A DNA stretch of 64,000 bases from an uncultured Gammaproteobacteria bacterium. GTDB lineage: Bacteria; Pseudomonadota; Gammaproteobacteria; Pseudomonadales; Pseudohongiellaceae. Under the pieces are notes generated by a model, which saw nothing but the letters and a program-made list of their open reading frames with translations, did no database searches and was not told the DNA's origin. The number at the start of each line of letters is the position of its first letter. The first letter of the stretch is position 1. Below, in pieces: positions 58,001 through 64,000 of this stretch. The stretch lies in assembly GCA_913061515.1 (NCBI GenBank), contig CAJXSF010000001.1, forward strand, positions 98,386 to 162,385, given 5' to 3'. Made by a program: the position numbers and the translations under genes.

Positions 58001-61000
58001 CGGCTGAATTGGTCGGTTACGCGTCCCGTATAAGAAATAATATCAGCATGGCCGACTTTCGACAGGCATTGAATCGAAAGGTAAGCGAGCAGTATGAATT
58101 TGAAAAGGGGATTGAAGACGATAAAAGACAGCTCAATTATGAAGGAAAGAGAGAAATTGAAAGTTTCATTAGTGAGAAGCTCGAAACACTCGTTGAAATC
58201 TCTTCTCTTCTTTTTGAAGCCTTGTCCCCCGATAAGCAACATGCTAATTCAGCTTTCAAGAAGCTTGTATCCAAATGGAACAAAACGCGAGATAGGCTAA
58301 ATCCGAATGGGTATCAAGGTGACAATAAAATGTTCTATCACCAGCTTATTAAGGATGCTCTACTGTTCTGCTTTTGGACAAGAAATGACTTGCAACTATC
58401 TTCGGTAAGAAAATATCTATCGGAGCTATCCAATACCGACTACATTTCCTCGTCCTACTTCATAAAAGTAACTTCAATTCTGAATCTTAGAAAAAGGCTT
58501 TTCCCATGCTCCGACGAGATTGCAAATGTCGCGAAGAATTCGATAGAAAGAGAAGACGAAGTATTGCATCGAGCATCATTATTCGCCGATCTTTCAAGAG
58601 CAATCCTCCCATATAACCGAGAAGAGGCTGCTATCTATTTCCAGATAGGCCTGGAGCAGATGGATACGATTGGTTCCGGGGATCACCAATTCACAAGTGA
58701 ATTGCTTCAATTTGCGAGCAAAGTTAAGGGCGGTGAAATTAGTGACGAAGATGTACATACGCTCAGTAATATTTGCGAACTCAATATGAGTTACGAGGAA
58801 GAAAAGTTTCCCTGGGCCACATTCGCCTATGGGTTTTCTAATATTTCAGGGCTAAGGGGATTGGCCAAAATATCTCGCTGGGATGACCGCCAGAAAATAT
58901 CATTAGATTACACGCTATTACCTTATCTGACCGCCTTAATTGAGCATGACAAGATATCCCCCACACTTGCGTTATCACTATTGCAACTCTCCTCTCCCGC
59001 AGAGCTCTATGTCTGCGGTACAGAGCAGTTAGCAGAGGTTGTTGAACGAAAAAATACTGCTGAGATACAACCCCTAACAAAAGTTCTGTTGAGGCAATTT
59101 GAAAGAAACCACCCTGGTATCTATATGACCTCAACCATCAAGAAACTAAGAGAGTTTTATGGAAGAGCATTTGGTGAAGATGCTGAAGAATACAAGCGCC
59201 TCGGAAAGATGGTTAAGCAGTACGAAAATGTGCGGGATGAAAGTAATGCAAACTCAAATTTTAGACCGCGAGAAAGGCGATATAACAGGAAGAACGAAGC
59301 CGAAGAAAAGAAAAAAGTACAAGTGGCTCTAAATCAAATTATTAGAAAATCAGACCCTACAAATTGGGATTCCCTTTCTCTCGCAATGGATGAGTTGGAT
59401 GAAATAGGGTACGTATATGATTACAAGAAAGGGTTTTTTAATAGGCTCAGGAAAAAAGTATCGCCACAGAAACGGACAGCCTACATTAAGCATATTGCGA
59501 AACTCGAAAATATAGGTCTCTACACAAAGCTTGATGAGTTGCAGGCATGCAAAGAAGCGTGGTCCAAAAATTCGCAAGCAGTAAAGCGAGCGCTCAAAGA
59601 AATCGCTATTCCCATAATTCAAATTCATTTTGATGAATTTATCAGCCATGACTACTTTTCGAATTCTCAGCTGCAAGAATTATCCCAGATAACAGGCACC
59701 TCTGGTTCGACTTTAATCTTGGAATTTATCTCAATTTATGCTGATCCAGGAATCCATATTCCTGCTTCTATATGGATGGCGCTCGCATCATATATCTGCC
59801 CCTCCGTATCTAATGGAGAGGGGCAGACAGCTCTTAGCCGATTGTTAAACAGCAATGCAGCAACACTATCATCAACCGTAGTAGATGGGCCGTGGACAAC
59901 TGATTGCTACCCTGATGGTTCAGAAGAGGATATTGCAGCTGAATTGGTCTGGAGGATGCTTGGCGCTCCATTTGCGGCGAACCGATGGCGTGCTGCGCAT
60001 AGTATGCGGTGCTTAGCGCAATTCGGTTATTGGCAGGTCATTGAGAAAATTATTAGTAAATATGATCTTGAATCAGTGAATTCATTTCAGGCTCCAGAGC
60101 TTAAATTTTATTTTCTCCATGCGAGACTTTGGCTGCTAATAGGGGTAGCTAGAGTTGCTATAGATCACCCGGGTGAAATAGCAAAATTCAAAACAAAACT
60201 TTTGGAAATTGCTCTAAATGATGATTTTCCTCACGTATTGATGCGCCATTTTGCTTCTCAGGCACTACTTACCTGTCATAGCAAAGGTGTATTGAAGTTA
60301 GGGAAAATATGTCTCGATAATCTGAAAGGGGTGAATAAGTCCCAATATCTCATTAACACTACAAAAGGTTATGGCGGCGACTCCTTCTATCACTCTAGGC
60401 CAAAATCTATTCCAGCGGTAGAACCAGACTTTTCCTTAGAGTACGACTTTCACAAACGTGATGTGCATCACCTAGCTAGAGTATTCGATATATCAGGCTG
60501 GATCGTAAAGAACGGAATAACCACCTGGGTGAGGAAGTTTGACACAGAGATCAAGGGCATGTATGACGACGATGGCCGCGAAAGTCCTGGAAATAGAATG
60601 TCTACTGGTGTCTCCGATAAATTCCACTCATACGGAGAGCAGCTAGGTTGGCATGGATTATATCTTTCCGCCGGACAAATTCTCTCCAAATACCCGACTA
60701 CTAAGAGACAGTACGACTCAGACGACAACGACCCTTGGGAGGATTGGCTTTCAGATGAGGTTCTAACCAGAGACGATGGGTTGTGGTTATCTGATGGGCT
60801 GGATAAACCACCGCTAGATACGCAAATCAATCTCTTAAAACAAGGCAAAAAGTCTTTAGAAATAACTGGAGACAGAAATAGGCTTCTGAGTCTACTTGGA
60901 ATTGGAAAAAAAATCGGCTCTGATATCACAATTAAAGGAGAGTGGACCTCTAATGACAATATAAAAGTTATGGTAAGTTCTGCACTAGCTGAACCCAGCA

Positions 61001-61566
61001 AATCAAGAACGCTTGCTCAGCACCTATCTAAGGAAGATCCGTTTCAGGCATGGCTACCAGCATCCGATGGCTACGATGATGAAGGCGGCGACCTAAGCAT
61101 CACAGACAAACCGGGATTCATACCATGGACAGTGTGGCCTTCAGGTACACCCAGATTGGATAGAACTGACCCACTGGGTGCAGATTGTGTGGCTCAGCGC
61201 TTAAAGCTCACACGTATGATCAACAAAACTGAATCTCTAAGTCCAAAAGATCCATTCGAAAAGATCTGGGTTAATCACTTGGGGAAACAGGTACTAGACT
61301 CCCAGGCATGGCGTAAAAATAGCAAGCGTGACGAAGATTCAGAGAACGGCAGCCGATTGATTTGCAAAACCAATTTCTTAAAAAAACTTTTAAGAAATAC
61401 CGGAAAGGAACTCGTCATATTGTTAGTGTTACGACGCTATGAAGGAGGTTACGGATCGCGTGAAAGTCAGTATTGGCACACAATGGCCGCAGTGAGAATC
61501 AGTCAGAATCTGGAATATCAATTTTATCCAGGTATCGTTGATAAGCTGCATAAATCGAGGTTCTAG
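55090..61566 (+). CDS. Giant STAND NTPase with N-terminal nuclease-like domain (Avs-like defence candidate)
   Basis: A single 2158-residue protein. Residues 1-110 show a PD-(D/E)XK-type signature like that of Cap4/DUF4297 nucleases: GHEYHEAWAAREAMKL, acidic E45, AEIADLTLYY with D64, then VVISQFKY with Q85-x-K87. Residues about 265-620 form a STAND NTPase: Walker A AAGGVGKT (K301, T302), Walker B LIFLDAIDNA (D398, D401), the sensor-like GSCRSHRR (436-443) and a winged-helix-like segment. The remaining 1500 residues are mostly helical and charged; near 1850 lies YGEQLGWHGLYLSAG and then DDNDPWEDWLSDEVL. This layout (effector nuclease, NTPase switch, long sensor) is that of Avs antiphage proteins. 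Function is inferred. There is no Shine-Dalgarno; TTGTTT and TACATT 18 bases apart just upstream hint at a leaderless start. Composition is visibly more AT-rich than the core genes, and it sits alone in a tRNA-linked island. Confidence 0.8.
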   Translation: MTRNRQPIDKVRASRDGHEYHEAWAAREAMKLVLPTNDFVGMAVEGLEPADQKSSSHEAAEIADLTLYYGAGCSFRKARDVVISQFKYSIASETLPFRASAAKKTIQKFAATFLDYKKKFGAQAVARKVRFEIITNRPIYTDLSRAIEGIRSGSPLTGNIKKQADQFIAASGLAGANLVEFANNVGMTGSTGGLRNQKKELSRIITDWSAAPDAMARARLGAMKQLVRDKAGSEGEGNNVIRRTDVLDALDVQTSGDLFPCRESFPEVGQIVDRDQLSEALKLIPKLNKTLLVHAAGGVGKTVFMQSLSKKLGEDHKTILFDCFGGGSYRAPEDARHLPKNGLIHIANTLAQEGLCDPLLPSSENVEELLRAFRARLAQGVEALSRTRPNARILIFLDAIDNAAEHARDLGEKAFPTLLIESFHYGGPIPGVQLIGSCRSHRRDISRKDIPCEELELCPFTEEETKKYLQDRIDDVADDEIRVALSRSDGNPRILEHLVNSDRGLLDASEIDNKIELNDLIKTRIDEALHDARNRGYKEKEITSFLAGLSVLPPPVPLAEYADSHGIEHSVVEGFSADLAPLLERTKYGLMFRDEPTETFIKEAYAIDNGTLTNLATNLIKKQESSVYAANSLPWLLQIMGDDERLFELAFDDRFPAEITSAVGKQSIRYSRIKAAVRHAVRQKNYNHLVHFLVELSTLSATDQRGADYILENPDLVIATRDIDSTRRLFDNRRCWAGTRHARLAIANILSGDSSDAYRHISSALEWIDHYFRQDEDYHRENAGPARLDIAAVPLCYLSQNKIKEAVRFTYHWKDWYAYEMSENLFSLLQQAQDEGVLGNSAFTTFLSQLGKRPGILAGALSFTELKDEIRQELLEKLVKSFKKQDIELRTDRYREASYFQDGLLKATSFAVNLKRYDLAKKVSNSWQPEIPRIWSYSDRHSNYGAFPYIAYKILSAIANKKTFSPKLILPAELVGYASRIRNNISMADFRQALNRKVSEQYEFEKGIEDDKRQLNYEGKREIESFISEKLETLVEISSLLFEALSPDKQHANSAFKKLVSKWNKTRDRLNPNGYQGDNKMFYHQLIKDALLFCFWTRNDLQLSSVRKYLSELSNTDYISSSYFIKVTSILNLRKRLFPCSDEIANVAKNSIEREDEVLHRASLFADLSRAILPYNREEAAIYFQIGLEQMDTIGSGDHQFTSELLQFASKVKGGEISDEDVHTLSNICELNMSYEEEKFPWATFAYGFSNISGLRGLAKISRWDDRQKISLDYTLLPYLTALIEHDKISPTLALSLLQLSSPAELYVCGTEQLAEVVERKNTAEIQPLTKVLLRQFERNHPGIYMTSTIKKLREFYGRAFGEDAEEYKRLGKMVKQYENVRDESNANSNFRPRERRYNRKNEAEEKKKVQVALNQIIRKSDPTNWDSLSLAMDELDEIGYVYDYKKGFFNRLRKKVSPQKRTAYIKHIAKLENIGLYTKLDELQACKEAWSKNSQAVKRALKEIAIPIIQIHFDEFISHDYFSNSQLQELSQITGTSGSTLILEFISIYADPGIHIPASIWMALASYICPSVSNGEGQTALSRLLNSNAATLSSTVVDGPWTTDCYPDGSEEDIAAELVWRMLGAPFAANRWRAAHSMRCLAQFGYWQVIEKIISKYDLESVNSFQAPELKFYFLHARLWLLIGVARVAIDHPGEIAKFKTKLLEIALNDDFPHVLMRHFASQALLTCHSKGVLKLGKICLDNLKGVNKSQYLINTTKGYGGDSFYHSRPKSIPAVEPDFSLEYDFHKRDVHHLARVFDISGWIVKNGITTWVRKFDTEIKGMYDDDGRESPGNRMSTGVSDKFHSYGEQLGWHGLYLSAGQILSKYPTTKRQYDSDDNDPWEDWLSDEVLTRDDGLWLSDGLDKPPLDTQINLLKQGKKSLEITGDRNRLLSLLGIGKKIGSDITIKGEWTSNDNIKVMVSSALAEPSKSRTLAQHLSKEDPFQAWLPASDGYDDEGGDLSITDKPGFIPWTVWPSGTPRLDRTDPLGADCVAQRLKLTRMINKTESLSPKDPFEKIWVNHLGKQVLDSQAWRKNSKRDEDSENGSRLICKTNFLKKLLRNTGKELVILLVLRRYEGGYGSRESQYWHTMAAVRISQNLEYQFYPGIVDKLHKSRF

Positions 61567-61669
61567 TAAAATTGGGTATAACCGATCCTTAAGCTCAGTA
61601 AGTATCTCCCCATATTAGGTTATTTTTAACCATTCCCCCGTATAGTTGTAACAACGAAAATAGGAAACA

Positions 61670-61918
61670 ATGAGCGGCGACAACGACTATAAACCCGAGG
61701 AATCCATCAGGGAACGCGCTTTAAGCAGAAAGCGTGAGGATTTTGTTGATCTTCAAAATGAATTGGCTGGCCGCGAGACAGGAAAAATACCGCGATTTTT
61801 AAGCCGGGAAGAAAGGGATCGTCGTTCTGGTAGGAAATCTTCAACTCAATCTCAAATGTCGGCCTTGGCTATCCTCTTTATGCAGCACGCATTACCACTG
61901 CCAAAGTGGGGGGCGTAA
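61670..61918 (+). CDS. Small charged ORF downstream of the STAND gene, truncated
   Basis: An 82-codon frame with a good ribosome site (AGGAAACA-ATG), 103 bases after the STAND gene. Residues 1-60 are strongly charged (PEESIRERALSRKREDFVDL, SREERDRRSGRK). From about residue 63 the DNA becomes serine-recombinase remnant (LPLPKWG corresponds to the PKWGV recombinase motif), so the true C-terminus is missing or replaced. It could be a partner of the STAND protein, or unrelated cargo cut by recombination. Confidence 0.45.
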   Translation: MSGDNDYKPEESIRERALSRKREDFVDLQNELAGRETGKIPRFLSREERDRRSGRKSSTQSQMSALAILFMQHALPLPKWGA

Positions 61919-62690
61919 TGCCCCCGGCAAGCATGAAGGGCTAATAAGCTTTGAGACGTTCCAGGTAAACCAGAAACGTATGCAGGAGGGCACGCGGGTT
62001 TATACCTGCAAGGATGTGAGTGACGATTTCCCGCTTCGGGGCCTTGTATGCTGCGAGGGCTGCAACAAGCCAATGACCGCCTGTTGGTCAAAAGGCAGCA
62101 AGAAGCTCTACGGTTATTACTATTGCCAGAGAAAAGGCTGTGAGGTGCGGGGCAAATCTTTTGCCAAGGATAAGGTTGAGGCAGACTTTGAAGCCTTGCT
62201 GAACGGGATCAGGCCTCATAAAGACCATGCTGGACATGGGGGCACGATTTTTAAGGAGTGGTGGGAGGATCGGCGTGGCATGGTCAATGTGCAGATCAAA
62301 AGCCTGGTGGAGCAAATTTCCGAATTGGAAAAAAAGATCGGACAGCTCCTGGACCGGATCGTAGATACTTCCAATCCTTCCATCGTCTCTGCCTATTAGA
62401 AACGATTGAACGAGTTTGAAGACGCCAAACAGGTGTTGCAGGAATAAATCTCAAATTGCGGAAGGAAGTTTCCGGACTTTGATGAACCACTCTCGAATTT
62501 ACGCAGAGCCCCGGAAACTGTGGCTTTCAGAGCAGCTGAAAGACCGCAGAACGGCCATGAAACTCTGTTTTTTCGCTCCCCCAGTATGTACCCAAAATCA
62601 GGGTTATCGAACCGCCGGAATAGACCTTTCATTCAGGGTTTTGCAGGTGATTGAAGGGGGGGGTAAAAAAGAAATGGTGCCCAGAGGCGG
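61855..62690 (+). pseudogene. Serine recombinase (zinc beta-ribbon part), multiply disrupted
   Basis: Remnant of the C-terminal half of a large serine recombinase. In-frame pieces read GKHEGLISFETFQVNQKRMQ, then DDFPLRGLVCCEGCNKPMTA with the CxxC...C zinc ribbon, CSKD-like GKSFAKDKVEADFEALLNG and a coiled coil QISELEKKIGQLLDRIVDTS. Damage: a frame change at a G6 run (61908-61913), a TAG at 62397 in place of a Glu codon, a TAA at 62445 in place of Lys, and a +1 shift around 62450-62470 before EPRKLWLSEQLKDRRTAMKL. The catalytic resolvase domain is absent. It ends against the tRNA-Phe gene, as expected for the integrase of an element inserted there. Confidence 0.8.
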
Positions 62691-62750
62691 AATCGAACCA
62701 CCGACACGAGGATTTTCAATCCTCTGCTCTACCGACTGAGCTATCTGGGC
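62675..62750 (-). tRNA. tRNA-Phe (anticodon GAA)
   Basis: A complete 76-base cloverleaf on the minus strand with encoded CCA. Acceptor GCCCAGA/TCTGGGC, D stem GCTC/GAGC, anticodon stem GAGGA/TCCTC around TTGAAAA (anticodon GAA), and T arm GGTGG-TTCGATT-CCGCC. Its 3' end faces the recombinase remnant and the STAND island, marking an integration site. Confidence 0.97.
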
Positions 62751-62789
62751 ATATCGTTGTTGCAACTTCGTCGTGCGTCCTGCGTGAAG

Positions 62790-62875
62790 GCAAAGCGTTG
62801 CTTTGCACCTCTGCTCATTCCAGCCAACGATCATAGATCGTTGTCGTTCCAGCTGCGCTCGAAGCGATGCTTCGA
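62790..62875. repeat. Cluster of three perfect short hairpins
   Basis: Three perfect palindromes with 3-base loops lie in 86 bases: GCAAAGC-GTT-GCTTTGC (62790-62806), CAACGATC-ATA-GATCGTTG (62825-62843) and TCGAAGC-GAT-GCTTCGA (62859-62875). They fill the space between the intact tRNA-Phe and a duplicated tRNA 5' fragment. Function unknown; REP-like or an att/integron-type structure are possibilities. Confidence 0.6.
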
Positions 62876-62890
62876 AAACGCTTGCTTACA

Positions 62891-62915
62891 CCCAACTGAG
62901 CTATCTGGGCATATC
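62891..62915 (-). repeat. Duplicated 5' fragment of tRNA-Phe
   Basis: Bases 62895-62915 repeat 62735-62755 exactly (21 bases), covering the acceptor and D-arm 5' half of tRNA-Phe plus 5 upstream bases. On the minus strand the fragment reads into a D loop (AGTTGGGT) and then breaks off. It is a truncated tRNA copy, either a decayed tandem tRNA or a scar of integration. Confidence 0.75.
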
Positions 62916-62985
62916 TGGCTAATGTCGACTTTTCGACAAGGCGCGTATTAAACCCGCTGCGGGGGATTGAGTCAAGAGCGAAAAC

Positions 62986-63255
62986 TCACTCTTGTGGCAC
63001 AAATCCTTCTGCTTTGTCGTGATCTTCGTTGGCAAAGAACTTTTCCATCTCTGCTTGCAAGTAGCGGCGGTGCTCTGCATCCATCATGCTTAGCTGTTTT
63101 TCATTGATGAGCATGGTCTGTTGCTGTTGCCATTCCTGCCAGGCTTTTTGCGAGACATTGTCGAAGATGTCTTTGCCCTTGGCGCCTGGATAGGGCGGTG
63201 TGGCTAAGCCTGGAAGCTCTTCTTGGTATTTTCGGCAAAAAACGGTGCGAGACAT
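62986..63255 (-). CDS. yggX: Probable Fe(2+)-trafficking protein
   Basis: An 89-residue YggX: begins [20 protein letters not shown] with the conserved Cys, then [20 protein letters not shown] and [20 protein letters not shown]. It protects iron-sulfur clusters and helps handle labile iron. It follows mutY on the same strand, the normal gammaproteobacterial pair, and precedes tRNA-Phe. Confidence 0.95.
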   Translation of the reverse strand: MSRTVFCRKYQEELPGLATPPYPGAKGKDIFDNVSQKAWQEWQQQQTMLINEKQLSMMDAEHRRYLQAEMEKFFANEDHDKAEGFVPQE

Positions 63256-63287
63256 GGTGTTTCCTTGTGATGTTGGCGCGCTAGCGT

Positions 63288-63967
63288 CTAACTTAGCGTT
63301 GCTTGTAGCTTCAACAACAGGGCTTTCACGGGGGCAGCGAGGCCAACGTTTTTAGCGCTGTGTTGCTGGTCTGGGGCTAAAGGGTACCAGAGCCTAGCCG
63401 AAGGCTCCATGACGGCATTTTCGAGCGTAGTGAGTCGCACAAGCACAGGCGTGATGTCTAAGTGGTAATGACTAAAGGTGTGTTTGAATGCTGGCCACGC
63501 TTCGATCTTAGCGCCTTTATGCAGCTGTGCCGAATGTGCCTGCAGTGTCTCTAGGCTGTCGAATTCCTTGAAACTCCATAAGCCGCCCCAGATGCCGCTG
63601 GCTGGGCGCTGTTCTAACAATATCTCGTTGTCTTGGTTCAAACACATGAGCATGAACGTGCTGCGCCTAGGCAGAGTCTTTTTAGGCTTGCGGTGGGGCA
63701 ACTCTGTGACACGGTCTTGTTTAAACGCCTTGCAGCCGCGCTTGAGGGGGCACATGACGCAGGCGGGTTTGCCGCGTGTACACAGCGTTGCGCCAATATC
63801 CATCATCGCCTGTGTATAGGCCGCGAACTCGCTCTTTGGTGTGGAGGCTTCGGCAAGCGGCCATAGTAGTTTTTGCGTGGCCGGCGCATCAGGCCAGCCT
63901 TCTATAGCGTGATAGCGGCAAAGCACGCGTTTAACATTGCCATCTAAGATTGGCGCACGAATATTGC
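63288..63967 (-). CDS. mutY: A/G-specific adenine glycosylase, 5' part missing at contig end
   Basis: About 226 C-terminal residues of MutY, which removes adenine opposite 8-oxoguanine. The visible part starts at [20 protein letters not shown] and carries the iron-sulfur cluster ligands C-x6-C-x2-C-x5-C ([17 protein letters not shown]). The C-terminal NUDT1-like domain has [21 protein letters not shown] and [15 protein letters not shown]. The N-terminal helix-hairpin-helix half lies beyond the window; the frame stops where adapter sequence begins at 63968. Confidence 0.93.
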
Positions 63968-64000
63968 CTGTCTCTTATACACATCTGACGCTGCCGACGA
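63968..64000. other. Tn5/Nextera adapter sequence (artefact)
   Basis: The last 33 bases are exactly the reverse complement of the Nextera read-1 transposase adapter: 14 bases of adapter plus the 19-base Tn5 mosaic end AGATGTGTATAAGAGACAG. It is library contamination at a contig end, not genomic DNA. Confidence 0.97.

Noticed and set aside
62675..62739. Frame reading VPRGGIEPPTRGFSI at the recombinase end
   Set aside because: This is the well-known spurious translation of tRNA-Phe in antisense, not a protein domain; the recombinase remnant ends before it.

Overview
The window looks like chromosomal sequence from a gammaproteobacterium, probably a marine or aquatic relative of Pseudomonadales/Cellvibrionales. 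The gene order argH / hemC-hemD-hemX-hemY / ubiD-rho-trxA / hemB resembles that of Pseudomonas-like genomes. Single-copy housekeeping genes of gammaproteobacterial type (gshA, dsbB, hslR, yrfG, cysQ, serB, purEK, yggX, mutY) run through it. The species cannot be named from sequence alone. The last 33 bases match a Tn5/Nextera library adapter, so the right edge is an untrimmed contig end rather than biology.

Layout. 0-8.3 kb: an ABC-F ATPase, small exported and membrane proteins, a ZIP transporter, an ArsJ-GAPDH arsenate-detoxification pair and a DegS-like protease. 8.3-24.5 kb: core block of argH, the heme genes (with an unusually short HemY), ubiD, rho, trxA, hemB, a TVP38/flavoprotein-disulfide-reductase fusion, dsbB, a FliL-like protein, gshA, hslR and yrfG. 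24.5-41.5 kb: metabolic and envelope genes, including two VOC/glyoxalase-fold proteins (one exported), cysQ, exported hydrolases, a convergent pair of Sel1-repeat proteins, NAD-malic enzyme, a GT90-type glycosyltransferase, a frameshifted TonB-dependent receptor, serB, a secreted FAH-fold protein and purEK. 41.5-54 kb: a LysR regulator, cytochrome b561, MATE and DHA2 efflux pumps, a GST, small conserved unknowns and an OprP/OprO-type porin. A REP-like inverted repeat forms the 3' end of the DHA2 gene.

54-62.7 kb is an accessory island lying against the 3' end of tRNA-Phe(GAA). Its left part holds debris: a MobC-like N-terminal fragment, another orphan C-terminus and phage-style hairpins. Its core is one very large gene (2158 aa). 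The product has an N-terminal PD-(D/E)XK-like nuclease signature (E45, D64, Q85-x-K87), a STAND-type P-loop NTPase (Walker A ending at K301-T302, Walker B at D398/D401) and about 1500 residues of otherwise unassigned C-terminus. This is the layout of Avs-like antiphage STAND proteins and is the best candidate here for a poorly described defence system. To its right are a small truncated ORF, a serine-recombinase pseudogene with frameshifts and stops, the tRNA, a cluster of perfect hairpins and a duplicated 5' fragment of a tRNA-Phe. Core genes yggX and mutY then resume.

Working together: HemC, HemD and HemB form the common tetrapyrrole pathway, with HemX and HemY as membrane accessories. TrxA, DsbB, GshA, the flavoprotein fusion and the GST form a thiol/redox group. 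ArsJ with its GAPDH would turn arsenate into an exportable arseno-phosphoglycerate. MATE, DHA2, OprP-like and TonB-type proteins shape envelope traffic. No rRNA genes, CRISPR arrays or intact insertion sequences were seen.
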